Notes: a model not told the origin generated them from the letters alone. Positions 1-7,152 are shown, counted from the first letter of the stretch. The stretch: 9,610 nucleotides of DNA from an uncultured Lachnospiraceae bacterium (GCA_947564305.1 CANOBT010000194.1:1-9610); one strand, 5' to 3'. Translations and numbers: made by a program.

Positions 1-87
1 TACATATCAGGATTTTTTCTTGTTTTGTACATTTGTTGTTGCCCTTATCAGTCTGTTATATCAGATTTTTAGGGATAAAATAAAATA

Positions 88-180
88 GCCGCCAACTACT
101 GCGAATAGCTGACGGCGAGCCTTATAAAAGGCAAATAGCTTGAAGTTTGAGGGTAGCCGCTTCTTTGGCTTTCCCTTTTT
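88..180 (+). ncRNA. Three-hairpin segment ending in a terminator-like stem and T-run
   Basis: Three stems follow one another. Stem A pairs 88-97 with 107-116 (8 of 10 pairs). Stem B pairs 119-123 with 128-132 (GCCTT/AAGGC, 4-base loop). Stem C pairs 151-153 plus 155-158 with 167-170 plus 173-175, and is followed by TTTTT at 176-180. Two short motifs recur inside: TAGCCGC at 86-92 and 154-160, and GC(G/A)AATAGCT at 101-110 and 131-140, so alternative pairings are possible. It could be a small RNA, an attenuator, or simply the 3' end and terminator of a gene to the left. I do not recognise it as a named RNA family; the non-coding RNA label is an inference. Confidence 0.35.
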
Positions 181-306
181 CATATCATAGCATGTTAAAG
201 AGCTTAATTCAAGAGTCCATGCGCTTTTTTAGAGAAAATTTGTACCATCCGGCAGGCAAATCTGTAGACGAATAATTGTGCAAGTAGCACTTATCTGTAT
301 CGTTAA

Positions 307-349
307 ACATTTCTAGCGCACAAGACCATGTATTATTTACTAGAAATGT
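307..349. repeat. Spaced perfect 10-bp inverted repeat
   Basis: ACATTTCTAG at 307-316 is the exact reverse complement of CTAGAAATGT at 340-349, with 23 bases between. It lies about 100 bases upstream of the candidate pump promoter. It could be an operator, a weak stem-loop or chance. No function can be assigned. Confidence 0.4.
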
Positions 350-424
350 CTGTGATTGCCCTGTAACATTACTTTTTCTGTAAGTTTTTCATCTACGAAA
401 GCGGAGTTTATCAATAGATGATGA

Positions 425-455
425 TTGATTTTGGAGCAGTGAAAAAATTTATAAT
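425..455 (+). promoter_or_regulatory. Candidate sigma-A promoter for the calcium pump gene
   Basis: A perfect -10 box TATAAT lies at 450-455. The best -35 match is TTGATT at 425-430, giving a 19-base spacer, longer than the ideal 17. Transcription would start near 462 and leave a leader of about 115 bases that contains the hairpin at 514-556. The -10 box is convincing; the -35 is less so. Confidence 0.5.
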
Positions 456-489
456 AGCAGCAATTTTGTCACAATTTTTTATGTAATAT

Positions 490-570
490 CCCCAACCCCT
501 CCCGCATACGATAAATTAGGACAGGCGCTAAAGAGTTGCGTCAAGAGCGCCTAATTACACGAAAGGGGGG
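490..570 (+). promoter_or_regulatory. Structured leader and ribosome binding site of the pump gene
   Basis: A hairpin pairs AGGCGCT (523-529) with AGCGCCT (546-552). It is extended by AATT (514-517) with AATT (553-556) across a bulge. An alternative stem AATTAGG (514-520)/CCTAATT (550-556) uses the same 3' arm. The Shine-Dalgarno is AAAGGGGGG (562-570), five bases before the TTG at 576, and it fixes that start. The upstream tract CCCCTC (496-501) is complementary to the six Gs at 565-570 with one G-U pair, so the leader could close over its own ribosome binding site with the hairpin stacked inside. I see no match to the yybP-ykoY manganese riboswitch. Regulation by this fold is inference. Confidence 0.4.
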
Positions 571-575
571 ATTTT

Positions 576-3248
576 TTGTTTGAAGAAAAGTCCATAGAAG
601 AGTCGTCCGGATATTTCCGCACAGATGTGGACCGTGGGCTGACCTGGGCGGAGGCGGTCACCCGTCTGTCTGCTGACGGGCTGAATGAGCTTGAGGAGGA
701 GAGGAAAAAAAGCACGCCGGAAGTGTTTTTGGAGCAGCTCAATGACCCGCTGATCTGTGTCTTGATCGTGGCTGCATTTGTGTCCTTTCTATTGAAAGAA
801 ATCAGCGATACAGTGATTATCGTGGCGGTGGTCCTGCTCAATGCCGCGGTGGGGGTTATCCAGGAGGGAAAGGCTCAGAAAGCCCTGGATTCGCTCAAAA
901 AGCTGACAAGCCCGGAGGCAGTCGTCCGACGGGATGGAAAAATCCGTAAACTTCCTGCCGCGGAGCTGGCGGCGGGAGATGTGGTAATCCTGGAGGCGGG
1001 AATGCAGGTTCCGGCGGATTTGCGTCTCACAAAAACGTGGAACTTGAAAATCGAGGAGTCTGCTTTGACAGGGGAATCTCTTCCGGTTGAGAAGGATGCG
1101 GCATTTTTGGCAGACCGGGAACTGCAGGTTGGAGAGAGAAAAAATGAAGCCTTTATGTCCACCATGGTGACAGGAGGACGGGGAGAGGGAATTGTCGTTG
1201 CGAGAGGAATGGAGACGGAAATCGGAAAGATTGCTTCTATTATAAAGACGGTCCCGAAAGAGTTCACGCCGCTCCAGAAAAAACTGGCAGAATTAGGGAA
1301 AGTATTGAGCATTGTATCTGTGCTGCTCTGTGTTTTGCTGTTTGGCATTGCAGTTCTGCAGAAACGAAATATCCTGGAAATGCTGATTACAGCGATTTCA
1401 CTTGCGGTCGCGGCGGTGCCGGAGGGTCTGCCTGCGGTGGTAACCATTGTTCTGGCGATGAGTGTGTCGCGTATGGTAAAGGTGAATACCATTGTGCGCA
1501 AACTCCCTTCCGTAGAAACGCTGGGCTCTGTTAATGTAGTTTGCTCGGATAAGACGGGAACGCTGACGCAGAATAAAATGACGATCACGCAGTGCTATGT
1601 AAATGAACGGATTATCCCCATTTCTGCTAATAATATCAGGGAACAGGCAGAGATTCCGGAAACATTTTTTCAGGGTTTTGCCCTGTGCAACGATGCGGTG
1701 ACAGATGACAGCGGGGCATTGGGAGACCCGACGGAAATCGCTTTGCTTACCATGTCATCCAACTGCGGTGTCCGTAAAGCGCAGGTGCAGAGACAGTACC
1801 CACGGGTTGACGAGCGCTCCTTTGACTCCACCCGGAAAATGATGACCACTGTGCACCAGGGGCGCAGCGGAAGATTTTCTTATACAAAAGGCGCACCGGA
1901 TGTGGTGCTCAAGAGATGTACAAGAATCTATTTGAATGGTACGGTTCAGCCGCTAAATGATGTAAAGCGCCGTAAAATTAAGAATGCTTTGGAAGAAATG
2001 TCTTCTCAGGCGTTAAGAGTCCTTGCGCTGGCAATGAAGGAGGAGGGGAGTGATGATTTATTAAATGAGAAAAATCTGACGTTTCTTGGCCTGGCGGGTA
2101 TGAAAGACCCGGTGCGGCCAGAGGCGAAAGAGGCGGTCGCGAAATTTCGCAGCGCTTCTGTGCGTACCATTATGATTACCGGCGACCACGCGGACACTGC
2201 GTTTGCAATCGCAAAAGAACTGGGTATTGCAAAAAAAACGGGACAGTGCCTGACAGGGACAGAATTGGACACGTTGTCAGACGGCGCATTGACAAGACGT
2301 CTGGAGGAAGCAGCCGTATTTGCCAGGGTTTCGCCGGAACACAAGGTGCGGATTGTGAAGCTTTTGAAGGAGTCGGGCAACATTGTTGCCATGACAGGGG
2401 ACGGGGTGAATGACGCACCTTCCCTGCGTACGGCAGATATCGGAATTGCCATGGGGCAGTCAGGGACGGATGTGGCGAAAAACGCCTCAGACATGGTTTT
2501 GACAGATGATAATTTTGCAACCATTGAGAAAGCAATTGAAGAAGGGAGGAGTATCTTTCAAAATATCAAAAAAACGGTGTTGTTTCTGCTTTCCTCGAAT
2601 TTCGGGGAGATTATCACCATGTTTACGGCGGTGCTGTTGGGGCTGGCGGCTCCTTTAAAGGCCAGCCATATTCTCTGGATTAATCTGATTACGGATTCTC
2701 TGCCGGCACTTGCGCTCGGGGTGGATGAAAATGACAAGGAGGTGTTGATGAGGGAGCCGCCCCGTGGTGCAAAGGAGGGAATGTTTGCCAATGGAGGACT
2801 GACCTGCACGGTATTTTACGGACTTCTCATTGCGGCAATCAGTTTAACAGCATTTTTAAAGATTCCGTGGGAAATGCTGGCAGAGAGGCAGCAGGCAATT
2901 ACCTTGTCTAATATCGCGCTGGTCCTGCAAAATGAATCGGTACTGGCCAGGGCGCAGACTTATGCATTTACTGTGTTGGGAATGTCACAGCTATTTCATG
3001 CTCTGGGAATGCGGGATGTGCGGACTTCCGTATTTTCGGGAAAACGAGCGTTCAATCCGGTTATGGCGGCGGCATTTGCCCTGGGAGTGGCGCTTCAGAT
3101 GGCAGTCACAGAGATTCCCTATCTTGTGGGGATGTTTGGCACCGCCTCACTAGTATGGCAGGAATGGGCAGTGCTGATGCTTCTGGCGGCATTTCCGGTT
3201 CTGGCGCATGAAATATTTGTGCTGACCGGGAATGGGGACGGTGTTTAG
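576..3248 (+). CDS. P-type IIA cation (calcium-type) transporting ATPase
   Basis: This is a complete 890-residue membrane pump that would couple ATP hydrolysis to export of Ca2+ (possibly Mn2+) from the cytoplasm. It starts at TTG, fixed by a G-rich Shine-Dalgarno five bases upstream. The order is an N-terminal cation-ATPase domain, M1-M2 (about 57-96), an actuator domain with TGES (165-168), M3-M4 (about 240-298) with PEGLP (282-286), phosphorylation motif DKTGT with D325, a nucleotide domain with FDSTRK (416-421) and KGAPD (438-442), TGD (535-537), TGDGVNDAP (607-615), then M5-M10. Cation-site residues E283, N675, E678, N703, T706 and D707 match those of SERCA pumps, but the M8 position equal to SERCA E908 appears to be Q805. 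The length equals that usual for bacterial and PMR1-like pumps such as Bacillus YloB. It is transcribed alone, with its own leader and terminator. The family is certain; the exact ion is inferred from the motifs. Confidence 0.95.
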   Translation: MFEEKSIEESSGYFRTDVDRGLTWAEAVTRLSADGLNELEEERKKSTPEVFLEQLNDPLICVLIVAAFVSFLLKEISDTVIIVAVVLLNAAVGVIQEGKAQKALDSLKKLTSPEAVVRRDGKIRKLPAAELAAGDVVILEAGMQVPADLRLTKTWNLKIEESALTGESLPVEKDAAFLADRELQVGERKNEAFMSTMVTGGRGEGIVVARGMETEIGKIASIIKTVPKEFTPLQKKLAELGKVLSIVSVLLCVLLFGIAVLQKRNILEMLITAISLAVAAVPEGLPAVVTIVLAMSVSRMVKVNTIVRKLPSVETLGSVNVVCSDKTGTLTQNKMTITQCYVNERIIPISANNIREQAEIPETFFQGFALCNDAVTDDSGALGDPTEIALLTMSSNCGVRKAQVQRQYPRVDERSFDSTRKMMTTVHQGRSGRFSYTKGAPDVVLKRCTRIYLNGTVQPLNDVKRRKIKNALEEMSSQALRVLALAMKEEGSDDLLNEKNLTFLGLAGMKDPVRPEAKEAVAKFRSASVRTIMITGDHADTAFAIAKELGIAKKTGQCLTGTELDTLSDGALTRRLEEAAVFARVSPEHKVRIVKLLKESGNIVAMTGDGVNDAPSLRTADIGIAMGQSGTDVAKNASDMVLTDDNFATIEKAIEEGRSIFQNIKKTVLFLLSSNFGEIITMFTAVLLGLAAPLKASHILWINLITDSLPALALGVDENDKEVLMREPPRGAKEGMFANGGLTCTVFYGLLIAAISLTAFLKIPWEMLAERQQAITLSNIALVLQNESVLARAQTYAFTVLGMSQLFHALGMRDVRTSVFSGKRAFNPVMAAAFALGVALQMAVTEIPYLVGMFGTASLVWQEWAVLMLLAAFPVLAHEIFVLTGNGDGV

Positions 3249-3351
3249 AGCGGAGCCGATCATGCAGGAATAAGTTAGAGAACTGTGTAAGAATTACTTA
3301 TGAATCTGGCTAGCTTGAATATTCAGTTCCTTACATCAGGGGTAAAAACAA

Positions 3352-3392
3352 AGACGGCAGGAATCGAAAAATACATTTGATTCCTGCCGTCT
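3352..3392. terminator. Bidirectional terminator, copy 1 of a palindromic repeat
   Basis: A perfect 14-bp stem (3352-3365 with 3379-3392) encloses a 13-base loop. It lies about 100 bases after the pump stop and 35 bases after the stop of the convergent small gene. Reading on the minus strand, the stem is followed by TTGTTTTTACC, a good U-rich tract; on the plus strand it is followed by the weaker ATTTCTCTTTT. It can therefore end both transcripts. Nearly the same sequence, loop included, recurs at 7274-7314. Confidence 0.85.
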
Positions 3393-3427
3393 ATTTCTCT
3401 TTTGCTATGTAATTATCCGCCCTCATC

Positions 3428-3601
3428 TTATTTTCTGTTGTATGGCATATAGAACTGTCCGTTCATAGCTGCTAAACCGCCGCAGATGATGTCAGCGTTC
3501 TCTTCCCAATACTTCTTGAATGCTGCTACAATCTTTTCTCCAAGGTTTGCATTTGCCTCTAACATATACTTTGCTTCTTCTGCTGTCATATTCATATACA
3601 T
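3428..3601 (-). CDS. 57-residue small protein of unknown function
   Basis: The minus strand encodes a 57-residue protein beginning MYMNMTAEEAKYM and ending NGQFYMPYNRK. Support comes from an AAAGGAG ribosome binding site (3611-3617) nine bases before the ATG, an extended -10 promoter upstream, and a strong terminator 35 bases after the TAA. Codons are clean and adenine-rich, as in well-expressed genes of this group. Residues 5-39 look like a charged, partly amphipathic helix rich in Ala, Glu and Lys with W32. A Cys-Gly-Gly (40-42) then precedes a short tail rich in Tyr, Phe and Asn. There is no signal peptide or membrane segment. The GG could be a leader-peptide cleavage motif leaving a 15-residue core, but no modifying enzyme or exporter is in the window, so that is speculation. 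I do not recognise the family. ATGs at codons 3 and 5 are less well spaced from the ribosome binding site. Confidence 0.8.
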   Translation of the reverse strand: MYMNMTAEEAKYMLEANANLGEKIVAAFKKYWEENADIICGGLAAMNGQFYMPYNRK

Positions 3602-3610
3602 AATGTTGTT

Positions 3611-3665
3611 CTCCTTTTCTGAATTGAAATTTGTATGTTTCCTTGCTACGAGTATGATAATATCA
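3611..3665 (-). promoter_or_regulatory. Extended -10 promoter and ribosome binding site of the small gene
   Basis: On the minus strand TGATATTAT (3657-3665) gives an extended -10 element: TG, one base, then TATTAT at 3657-3662. No good -35 box is seen at the right distance, which is common for extended -10 promoters. The leader is about 50 bases and ends in AAAGGAG at 3611-3617. Confidence 0.5.
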
Positions 3666-3744
3666 CGTTCAGAAAAGGTTTTTTAGATAAGTTGTTGATG
3701 AAAAATTAGGGCGATATTGACATCTGTTGCATTTATCTTAGCAA

Positions 3745-3763
3745 ATGAAAAAGGATGCGGCAA
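3745..3763 (+). repeat. 19-base direct repeat, left copy
   Basis: This stretch reads ATGAAAAAGGATGCGGCAA and matches 5252-5270 at 18 of 19 positions, in the same orientation. The two copies bracket the AAA-like gene and its promoter. Both begin with ATG and would read Met-Lys-Lys-Asp-Ala-Ala; the frame here stops after 20 codons and has no ribosome binding site, so it is not called as a gene. Confidence 0.55.
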
Positions 3764-3784
3764 CCAAAATATGCTCGAAAAATC

Positions 3785-3813
3785 TTGTAAACTTCTCCAT
3801 ATATTAATATAAT
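3785..3813 (+). promoter_or_regulatory. Sigma-A promoter of the AAA-like gene
   Basis: TTGTAA (3785-3790) and TATAAT (3808-3813) are separated by exactly 17 bases, a near-consensus vegetative promoter. Transcription would start around 3820, leaving a leader of only about 15 bases before the GTG at 3835. A further TTGACA at 3717-3722 has no matching -10 box. Confidence 0.7.
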
Positions 3814-3834
3814 ATCAAAAAGACAGAGAAGAGC

Positions 3835-5229
3835 GTGGTGAATATTTTGATAAAGAAGTTTAATGTGAGCGGTGTTTGTTATCCGGACAAACATTATATG
3901 GTAGATTTGAGCGGACGTCTGAGAGAGGTTGTGAAGAAAGCAGAGGCGGAGGCAAAGGATGGGAAGCTGTGTTCGGAAACCGTGAAGAAACTGGTGGGCA
4001 GGCAGAAAGAAGAGCCGGATTCTTTTGATTTGATGGAGATGTTTGAGGGACTCAGTGAAATCTGCGGCACAGCGAAGAAAAAGATAGTGCTGATGATAGA
4101 TGAGGTGGATCAGGCATCCAATAATCAGGTGTTTTTGGATTTTCTTGGCCAACTCCGGGAGTATTATTTAAATAGAGAAGAAACACCGGCATTTCATACG
4201 GTTATTTTAGCCGGTGTTTACGATATTAAGAATCTGCGGTTAAAGATTCGGCCGGAGGAGGAGCGCAAGTTTAACAGTCCGTGGAATGTTACGGTCCCTT
4301 TTGAGGTAAATATGAGTTTTTCGCCCGAAGATATTGCATCTATGCTGAAAGCGTATGAGGAAATACATCATATTGGCATGGATATGCCGGCAATGGCGGA
4401 AAGCCTGTATGAGGTTACGGGGGGCTATCCATATCTGGTGAGCTGCCTGTGTAAAAAGCTGGACGAGGGCGGTTCAAAATGGAGTCCGGCGCAGCTTCGG
4501 ATGGCGGTGCGTGATCTGTTGAAGGAACAGAATACGTTATTTGAAGATGTGATCAAAAATATTCGGAATTACCCGGAGTTTTCCCAACTGGCGGAGCAGC
4601 TTGTAGTACATGGGGCAAATGTGGTATTTGAGAGAAGCAACCCGACCATTGAGTTGGGAGTGATGTTTGGTATTTTGACGGAAAAGGATGGAAAGACGGT
4701 AGTTTCTAATGTCATATTTGAAACGCTGATTTTAAATTATTTTGCATCTGTGCGTGCTACAGAGGCATTGCTTCATTCGGAATACCTGGAAAAATCTCAA
4801 TATATTCAAAATGGAAAGCTGGATATGGAAAAGGTGCTCTGCCGCTTTGCCGATTTTATGAAAGCAGAATATCGCAAAGAGGACGGGGCATTTTTGGAAC
4901 GGCAGGGACGGCTGTTGTTTTTAGGGTTTCTACGCCCGATTATCAATGGGACAGGGCATTATGCAGTAGAGCCGCAGACACGGAAAAATATGAGAATGGA
5001 TATTCAGGTGTTCTATGGAGGCGAGGAATTTGTGGTGGAATTGAAGAGGTGGAGAGGAGCTGCCTATGAGCAGAAAGGCTGCGGCCAGCTTGTAGAGTAC
5101 CTGGAGGCGAAAGGGCTGCATCAGGGTTATCTGGTGAGCTTTTGTAGCAATGTAAAGAAACCGCAGGAGAATAGGTGGTTTCGGCATCATGGATACGATA
5201 TTTGTGAAGTGATTGTGGAGTGTGGATGA
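3835..5229 (+). CDS. AAA-like ATPase/PD-(D/E)XK nuclease family protein lacking Walker A
   Basis: The product has 464 residues. The start KFNVSGVCYPDKHYMVD (8-24) and the block from about residue 62 to 210 match the AAA-like ATPases that carry a C-terminal PD-(D/E)XK domain (Pfam AAA-ATPase_like with PDDEXK_9), common in Lachnospiraceae and Bacteroidetes. Walker B is VLMIDEVD (85-92, D89 and E90). The C-terminal nuclease-like core has D389, E402-L-K404 and Q418. In intact members the N-terminal signature leads into a Walker A segment of the ARQYGKTT type. Here residue 29 runs straight into a lysine- and glutamate-rich stretch, so I infer an in-frame loss of some 50-60 residues. The protein should not bind ATP normally; it may be a decaying paralogue or a non-hydrolysing variant. 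The frame is otherwise open and has a near-consensus promoter. The start is GTG at 3835 or 3838, with only a weak ribosome binding site (AGAGAAGAG). Biological role of the family is not established to my knowledge. Confidence 0.75.
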   Translation: MVNILIKKFNVSGVCYPDKHYMVDLSGRLREVVKKAEAEAKDGKLCSETVKKLVGRQKEEPDSFDLMEMFEGLSEICGTAKKKIVLMIDEVDQASNNQVFLDFLGQLREYYLNREETPAFHTVILAGVYDIKNLRLKIRPEEERKFNSPWNVTVPFEVNMSFSPEDIASMLKAYEEIHHIGMDMPAMAESLYEVTGGYPYLVSCLCKKLDEGGSKWSPAQLRMAVRDLLKEQNTLFEDVIKNIRNYPEFSQLAEQLVVHGANVVFERSNPTIELGVMFGILTEKDGKTVVSNVIFETLILNYFASVRATEALLHSEYLEKSQYIQNGKLDMEKVLCRFADFMKAEYRKEDGAFLERQGRLLFLGFLRPIINGTGHYAVEPQTRKNMRMDIQVFYGGEEFVVELKRWRGAAYEQKGCGQLVEYLEAKGLHQGYLVSFCSNVKKPQENRWFRHHGYDICEVIVECG

Positions 5230-5251
5230 GAGTGGCAGTGTAAAATATCAT

Positions 5252-5270
5252 ATGAAAAAAGATGCGGCAA
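5252..5270 (+). repeat. 19-base direct repeat, right copy
   Basis: This stretch matches 3745-3763 at 18 of 19 positions, the only difference being A for G at the ninth base. It begins 22 bases after the stop of the AAA-like gene. Similarity fades after the repeat, so it is not part of a longer duplication visible by eye. Confidence 0.55.
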
Positions 5271-5273
5271 GGG

Positions 5274-5299
5274 AATCAATCTGCAAAAGCAGATTGGTT
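5274..5299 (+). other. Stem-loop after the AAA-like gene
   Basis: AATCAATCTGC (5274-5284) pairs with GCAGATTGGTT (5289-5299) through 11 positions, one a mismatch or wobble depending on strand, across an AAAA loop. There is no T-run directly after it. It may protect the 3' end of the transcript or act together with the terminator that follows. Confidence 0.5.
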
Positions 5300-5316
5300 A
5301 CATCTTCGGGAGTACG

Positions 5317-5353
5317 AAAATGGCATGTAAGGTTCAACCTACATGCCATTTTT
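5317..5353. terminator. Bidirectional terminator between convergent genes
   Basis: AAAATGGCATGTA (5317-5329) plus GGTT pairs with AACC plus TACATGCCATTTT ending at 5352, with one bulged A and a tight loop. A T-run sits on the plus side (5349-5353), and the mirror T-run formed by the AAAA at 5317-5320 serves the minus strand. It lies 26 bases beyond the stop of the lipoprotein gene and about 90 bases beyond that of the AAA-like gene. Confidence 0.85.
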
Positions 5354-5379
5354 GTGATTTATAAAATACCAATTGCCAC

Positions 5380-7152
5380 TTACTCCCACGGATTCCCATC
5401 CGGAGAAACCGTCTGCTGTTCCTCCAGCCATTCCCGAAGAATCGTCTGGAAAGATCCTTTCTCAATCTGGGCGTTATATTTTTCGCCAACTTCAAAAGTA
5501 TAACTCTCCATCAGGAAAGCGATTCGATAAGTCTGGTCATCTTCCAGTTCTGCGCCGCCTTTTGTCACCAGAATATAAGGATAAGGTTCTTTGTCATCGG
5601 CAATGTTAAAGCCTTCTTTTGCCAACTTCCTGGCCTCTGCTCCGGTCATAGTCAGGATGGCGTATTCTCCGTCTTTCCCTGGAGAAATGGAGGTGATGAC
5701 GTCTGCGTTGATCATGCCTTTGTAAAGCTTCCCGCTGATACCGGAGTTTAAATCATTTCCTTTCTTATAGAAAGAGGCGATAGGAACCATCGCGGCGTCG
5801 GTGCCTGCGGTACTGCCAAGGGCCTTGCCTGCCAGTATTCCGGTTTCTTCCAATGTAAAATTGTCAGTGCTCTCACAATAGTCTGGGCTTTCGGGGTAGC
5901 TGAGATAACTGGTCTGCAGCAGATCCATCTTGGTGATACAGGCAGGACCATCCATGCCTTCTTCTCCGCGAAACCATTCTTTATATGCTTCACCCATGTC
6001 ATAGAGTACGTTCTCCCAATGGGTATAGGTTATGGGGAAAATCCGTCCCTGGCTCTGAGCATTCTGCGCGTCTTCTGTCAGGGCGTCCTCTGAGAGCGCA
6101 TCCTCGTTCAAAACGCTTAGCGCGCAGGGGGTTCTCTCTGTCATAAAAGCAGCCTGCCCCTCTGAGGAATAAAGGAGGGACAGAAGCTGGATTGCAGCCT
6201 CCAGTTTTTTCTCATTCCCCGGCTCGGTGAGATGGCTGTTGATTCCGATGTAGCTGGCAGGACTATAGATATAAACATTTTTACTGCCATCCTTGCTGAG
6301 GTACGGCATCATTCCCAGTGCATCGCCATTGGGCAGCTTGGTTATGCTGACATCCAGCATGGAAGTACAGAACATGATTCGCCGGTTTCCCATCTCCTCT
6401 AAAATCAAGTCCGTATTGCTTTGGTCCTGCGGGTCAGCAGAGAACATGCCGATATCCATGTATTGTTGGACATAGTTCATCGTATCTTCCCATGTTCCTG
6501 CGGCCGTAGCATTACCAGATAGAAAGTCTTGTTCCCACTGTGCTCCTTCTGAGGAGGAGAACCAGTCGGTCTTGGCCAGGTTGAACACAGCAGAAAAGGG
6601 ATCGTCATGAAGCTTGGTGCCTATGATTCCGGGGGTTATACCTGCTGCCTTAATCTTGTCACACAACGATTCCAGTTCGGCAAAGTTGGTGGGTACGTCC
6701 CAGTTATTTTCTTCCATTAAGGTTTTGTTGTAGTAGATTCCGTGCATGGTGTTGCCTACGGGCAGAAGATAGACTCCGCCGTCAATGGCTGCCTGCGCCA
6801 GAATTGTGTCGGAAATATCATCTACAAAATCATAGTCGGACAAATCAACCAGCCGTTTTGCTGCCAGGTCCGTATCGAGTATCCGGTTGGTGATAAAGAT
6901 GTCTGGGATATCGTCTCCCTGCATTTGCGCCCAGTTATAGGCTGTGCGGTTGGCACCTGCGTATGTAGAAAGCTCAAGGTCAATATTGGGATAGGTTTTG
7001 TCCGCCAGATTCAGAAATTCATTATAACCGATTGCAGTGCTTAAGGTCAGTGTAGCACTATCGGCATCTTTTTTGAATGTGGAACATGCGGATAACAGAA
7101 AAACCGCTGCCGCAGATAATACCGACAGGCGGCGTAACAGCTTTGCCTTCAT
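5380..7152 (-). CDS. Solute-binding lipoprotein fused to a 5'-nucleotidase C-terminal-like domain
   Basis: The protein has 590 residues. The start is the ATG at 7152, nine bases after AAAGGAG (7162-7168); an in-frame ATG 14 codons upstream has no ribosome binding site and precedes the signal peptide. The N-terminus is a lipoprotein signal: KLLRR, a hydrophobic stretch, then lipobox LSAC with C23, so it should be anchored outside the membrane. Residues about 32-405 resemble family 1 ABC solute-binding proteins, with DIPDIFITN (81-89) and a PVGNTMHGIYYNKTLMEE block near 131-148. A short repeat EDALSEDALTEDAQ (about 350-363) looks like a linker insertion. Residues about 435-556 resemble the 5'-nucleotidase C-terminal domain, with the TGAEARKLAKEGF helix at 503-515, but the usual Asn-Gly-Gly-Ile-Arg is not there. 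No catalytic metallophosphoesterase half is present, so binding rather than hydrolysis is inferred. No permease or ATPase gene is adjacent. The ligand is unknown. Confidence 0.85.
   Translation of the reverse strand: MKAKLLRRLSVLSAAAVFLLSACSTFKKDADSATLTLSTAIGYNEFLNLADKTYPNIDLELSTYAGANRTAYNWAQMQGDDIPDIFITNRILDTDLAAKRLVDLSDYDFVDDISDTILAQAAIDGGVYLLPVGNTMHGIYYNKTLMEENNWDVPTNFAELESLCDKIKAAGITPGIIGTKLHDDPFSAVFNLAKTDWFSSSEGAQWEQDFLSGNATAAGTWEDTMNYVQQYMDIGMFSADPQDQSNTDLILEEMGNRRIMFCTSMLDVSITKLPNGDALGMMPYLSKDGSKNVYIYSPASYIGINSHLTEPGNEKKLEAAIQLLSLLYSSEGQAAFMTERTPCALSVLNEDALSEDALTEDAQNAQSQGRIFPITYTHWENVLYDMGEAYKEWFRGEEGMDGPACITKMDLLQTSYLSYPESPDYCESTDNFTLEETGILAGKALGSTAGTDAAMVPIASFYKKGNDLNSGISGKLYKGMINADVITSISPGKDGEYAILTMTGAEARKLAKEGFNIADDKEPYPYILVTKGGAELEDDQTYRIAFLMESYTFEVGEKYNAQIEKGSFQTILREWLEEQQTVSPDGNPWE

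Larger units (their letters stand above)
1..575. other. Non-coding region upstream of the calcium pump
   Basis: No convincing gene is present on either strand: short frames lack ribosome binding sites or are broken by stops. The left part (1-87) is AT-rich and featureless to me. After it come a three-hairpin segment ending in a T-run (88-180), a spaced 10-bp inverted repeat (307-316 with 340-349), a weaker 7-bp inverted repeat (389-395 with 415-421), a candidate promoter and a folded leader. The left edge is probably the 3' flank of a gene lying outside the window. Confidence 0.6.

Noticed and set aside
462..570. yybP-ykoY manganese riboswitch before the cation pump
   Set aside because: That class is sometimes found before such pumps, but its conserved loop sequences are not visible here.
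875..1588. Long open frame (237 codons) antisense to the pump gene
   Set aside because: It lies wholly inside a certain P-type ATPase gene in a mirrored frame, has low-complexity Ser/Thr/Arg content, and has no ribosome binding site.
2006..2524. Open frame of 172 codons on the minus strand within the pump gene
   Set aside because: It is antisense to the conserved TGDGVNDAP region and is explained by the codon bias of the real gene.
3486..3686. 66-codon plus-strand frame
   Set aside because: It is antisense to the 57-residue gene, which has a ribosome binding site, promoter and terminator; this one has none.
3733..4152. 139-codon minus-strand frame overlapping the start of the AAA-like gene
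   Set aside because: It lacks a ribosome binding site and is opposite recognisable family sequence, including Walker B.
5213..5503. 96-codon plus-strand frame after the AAA-like gene
   Set aside because: It runs through the bidirectional terminator and into the convergent lipoprotein gene, with no family resemblance. Only the 19-base repeat inside it is of interest.
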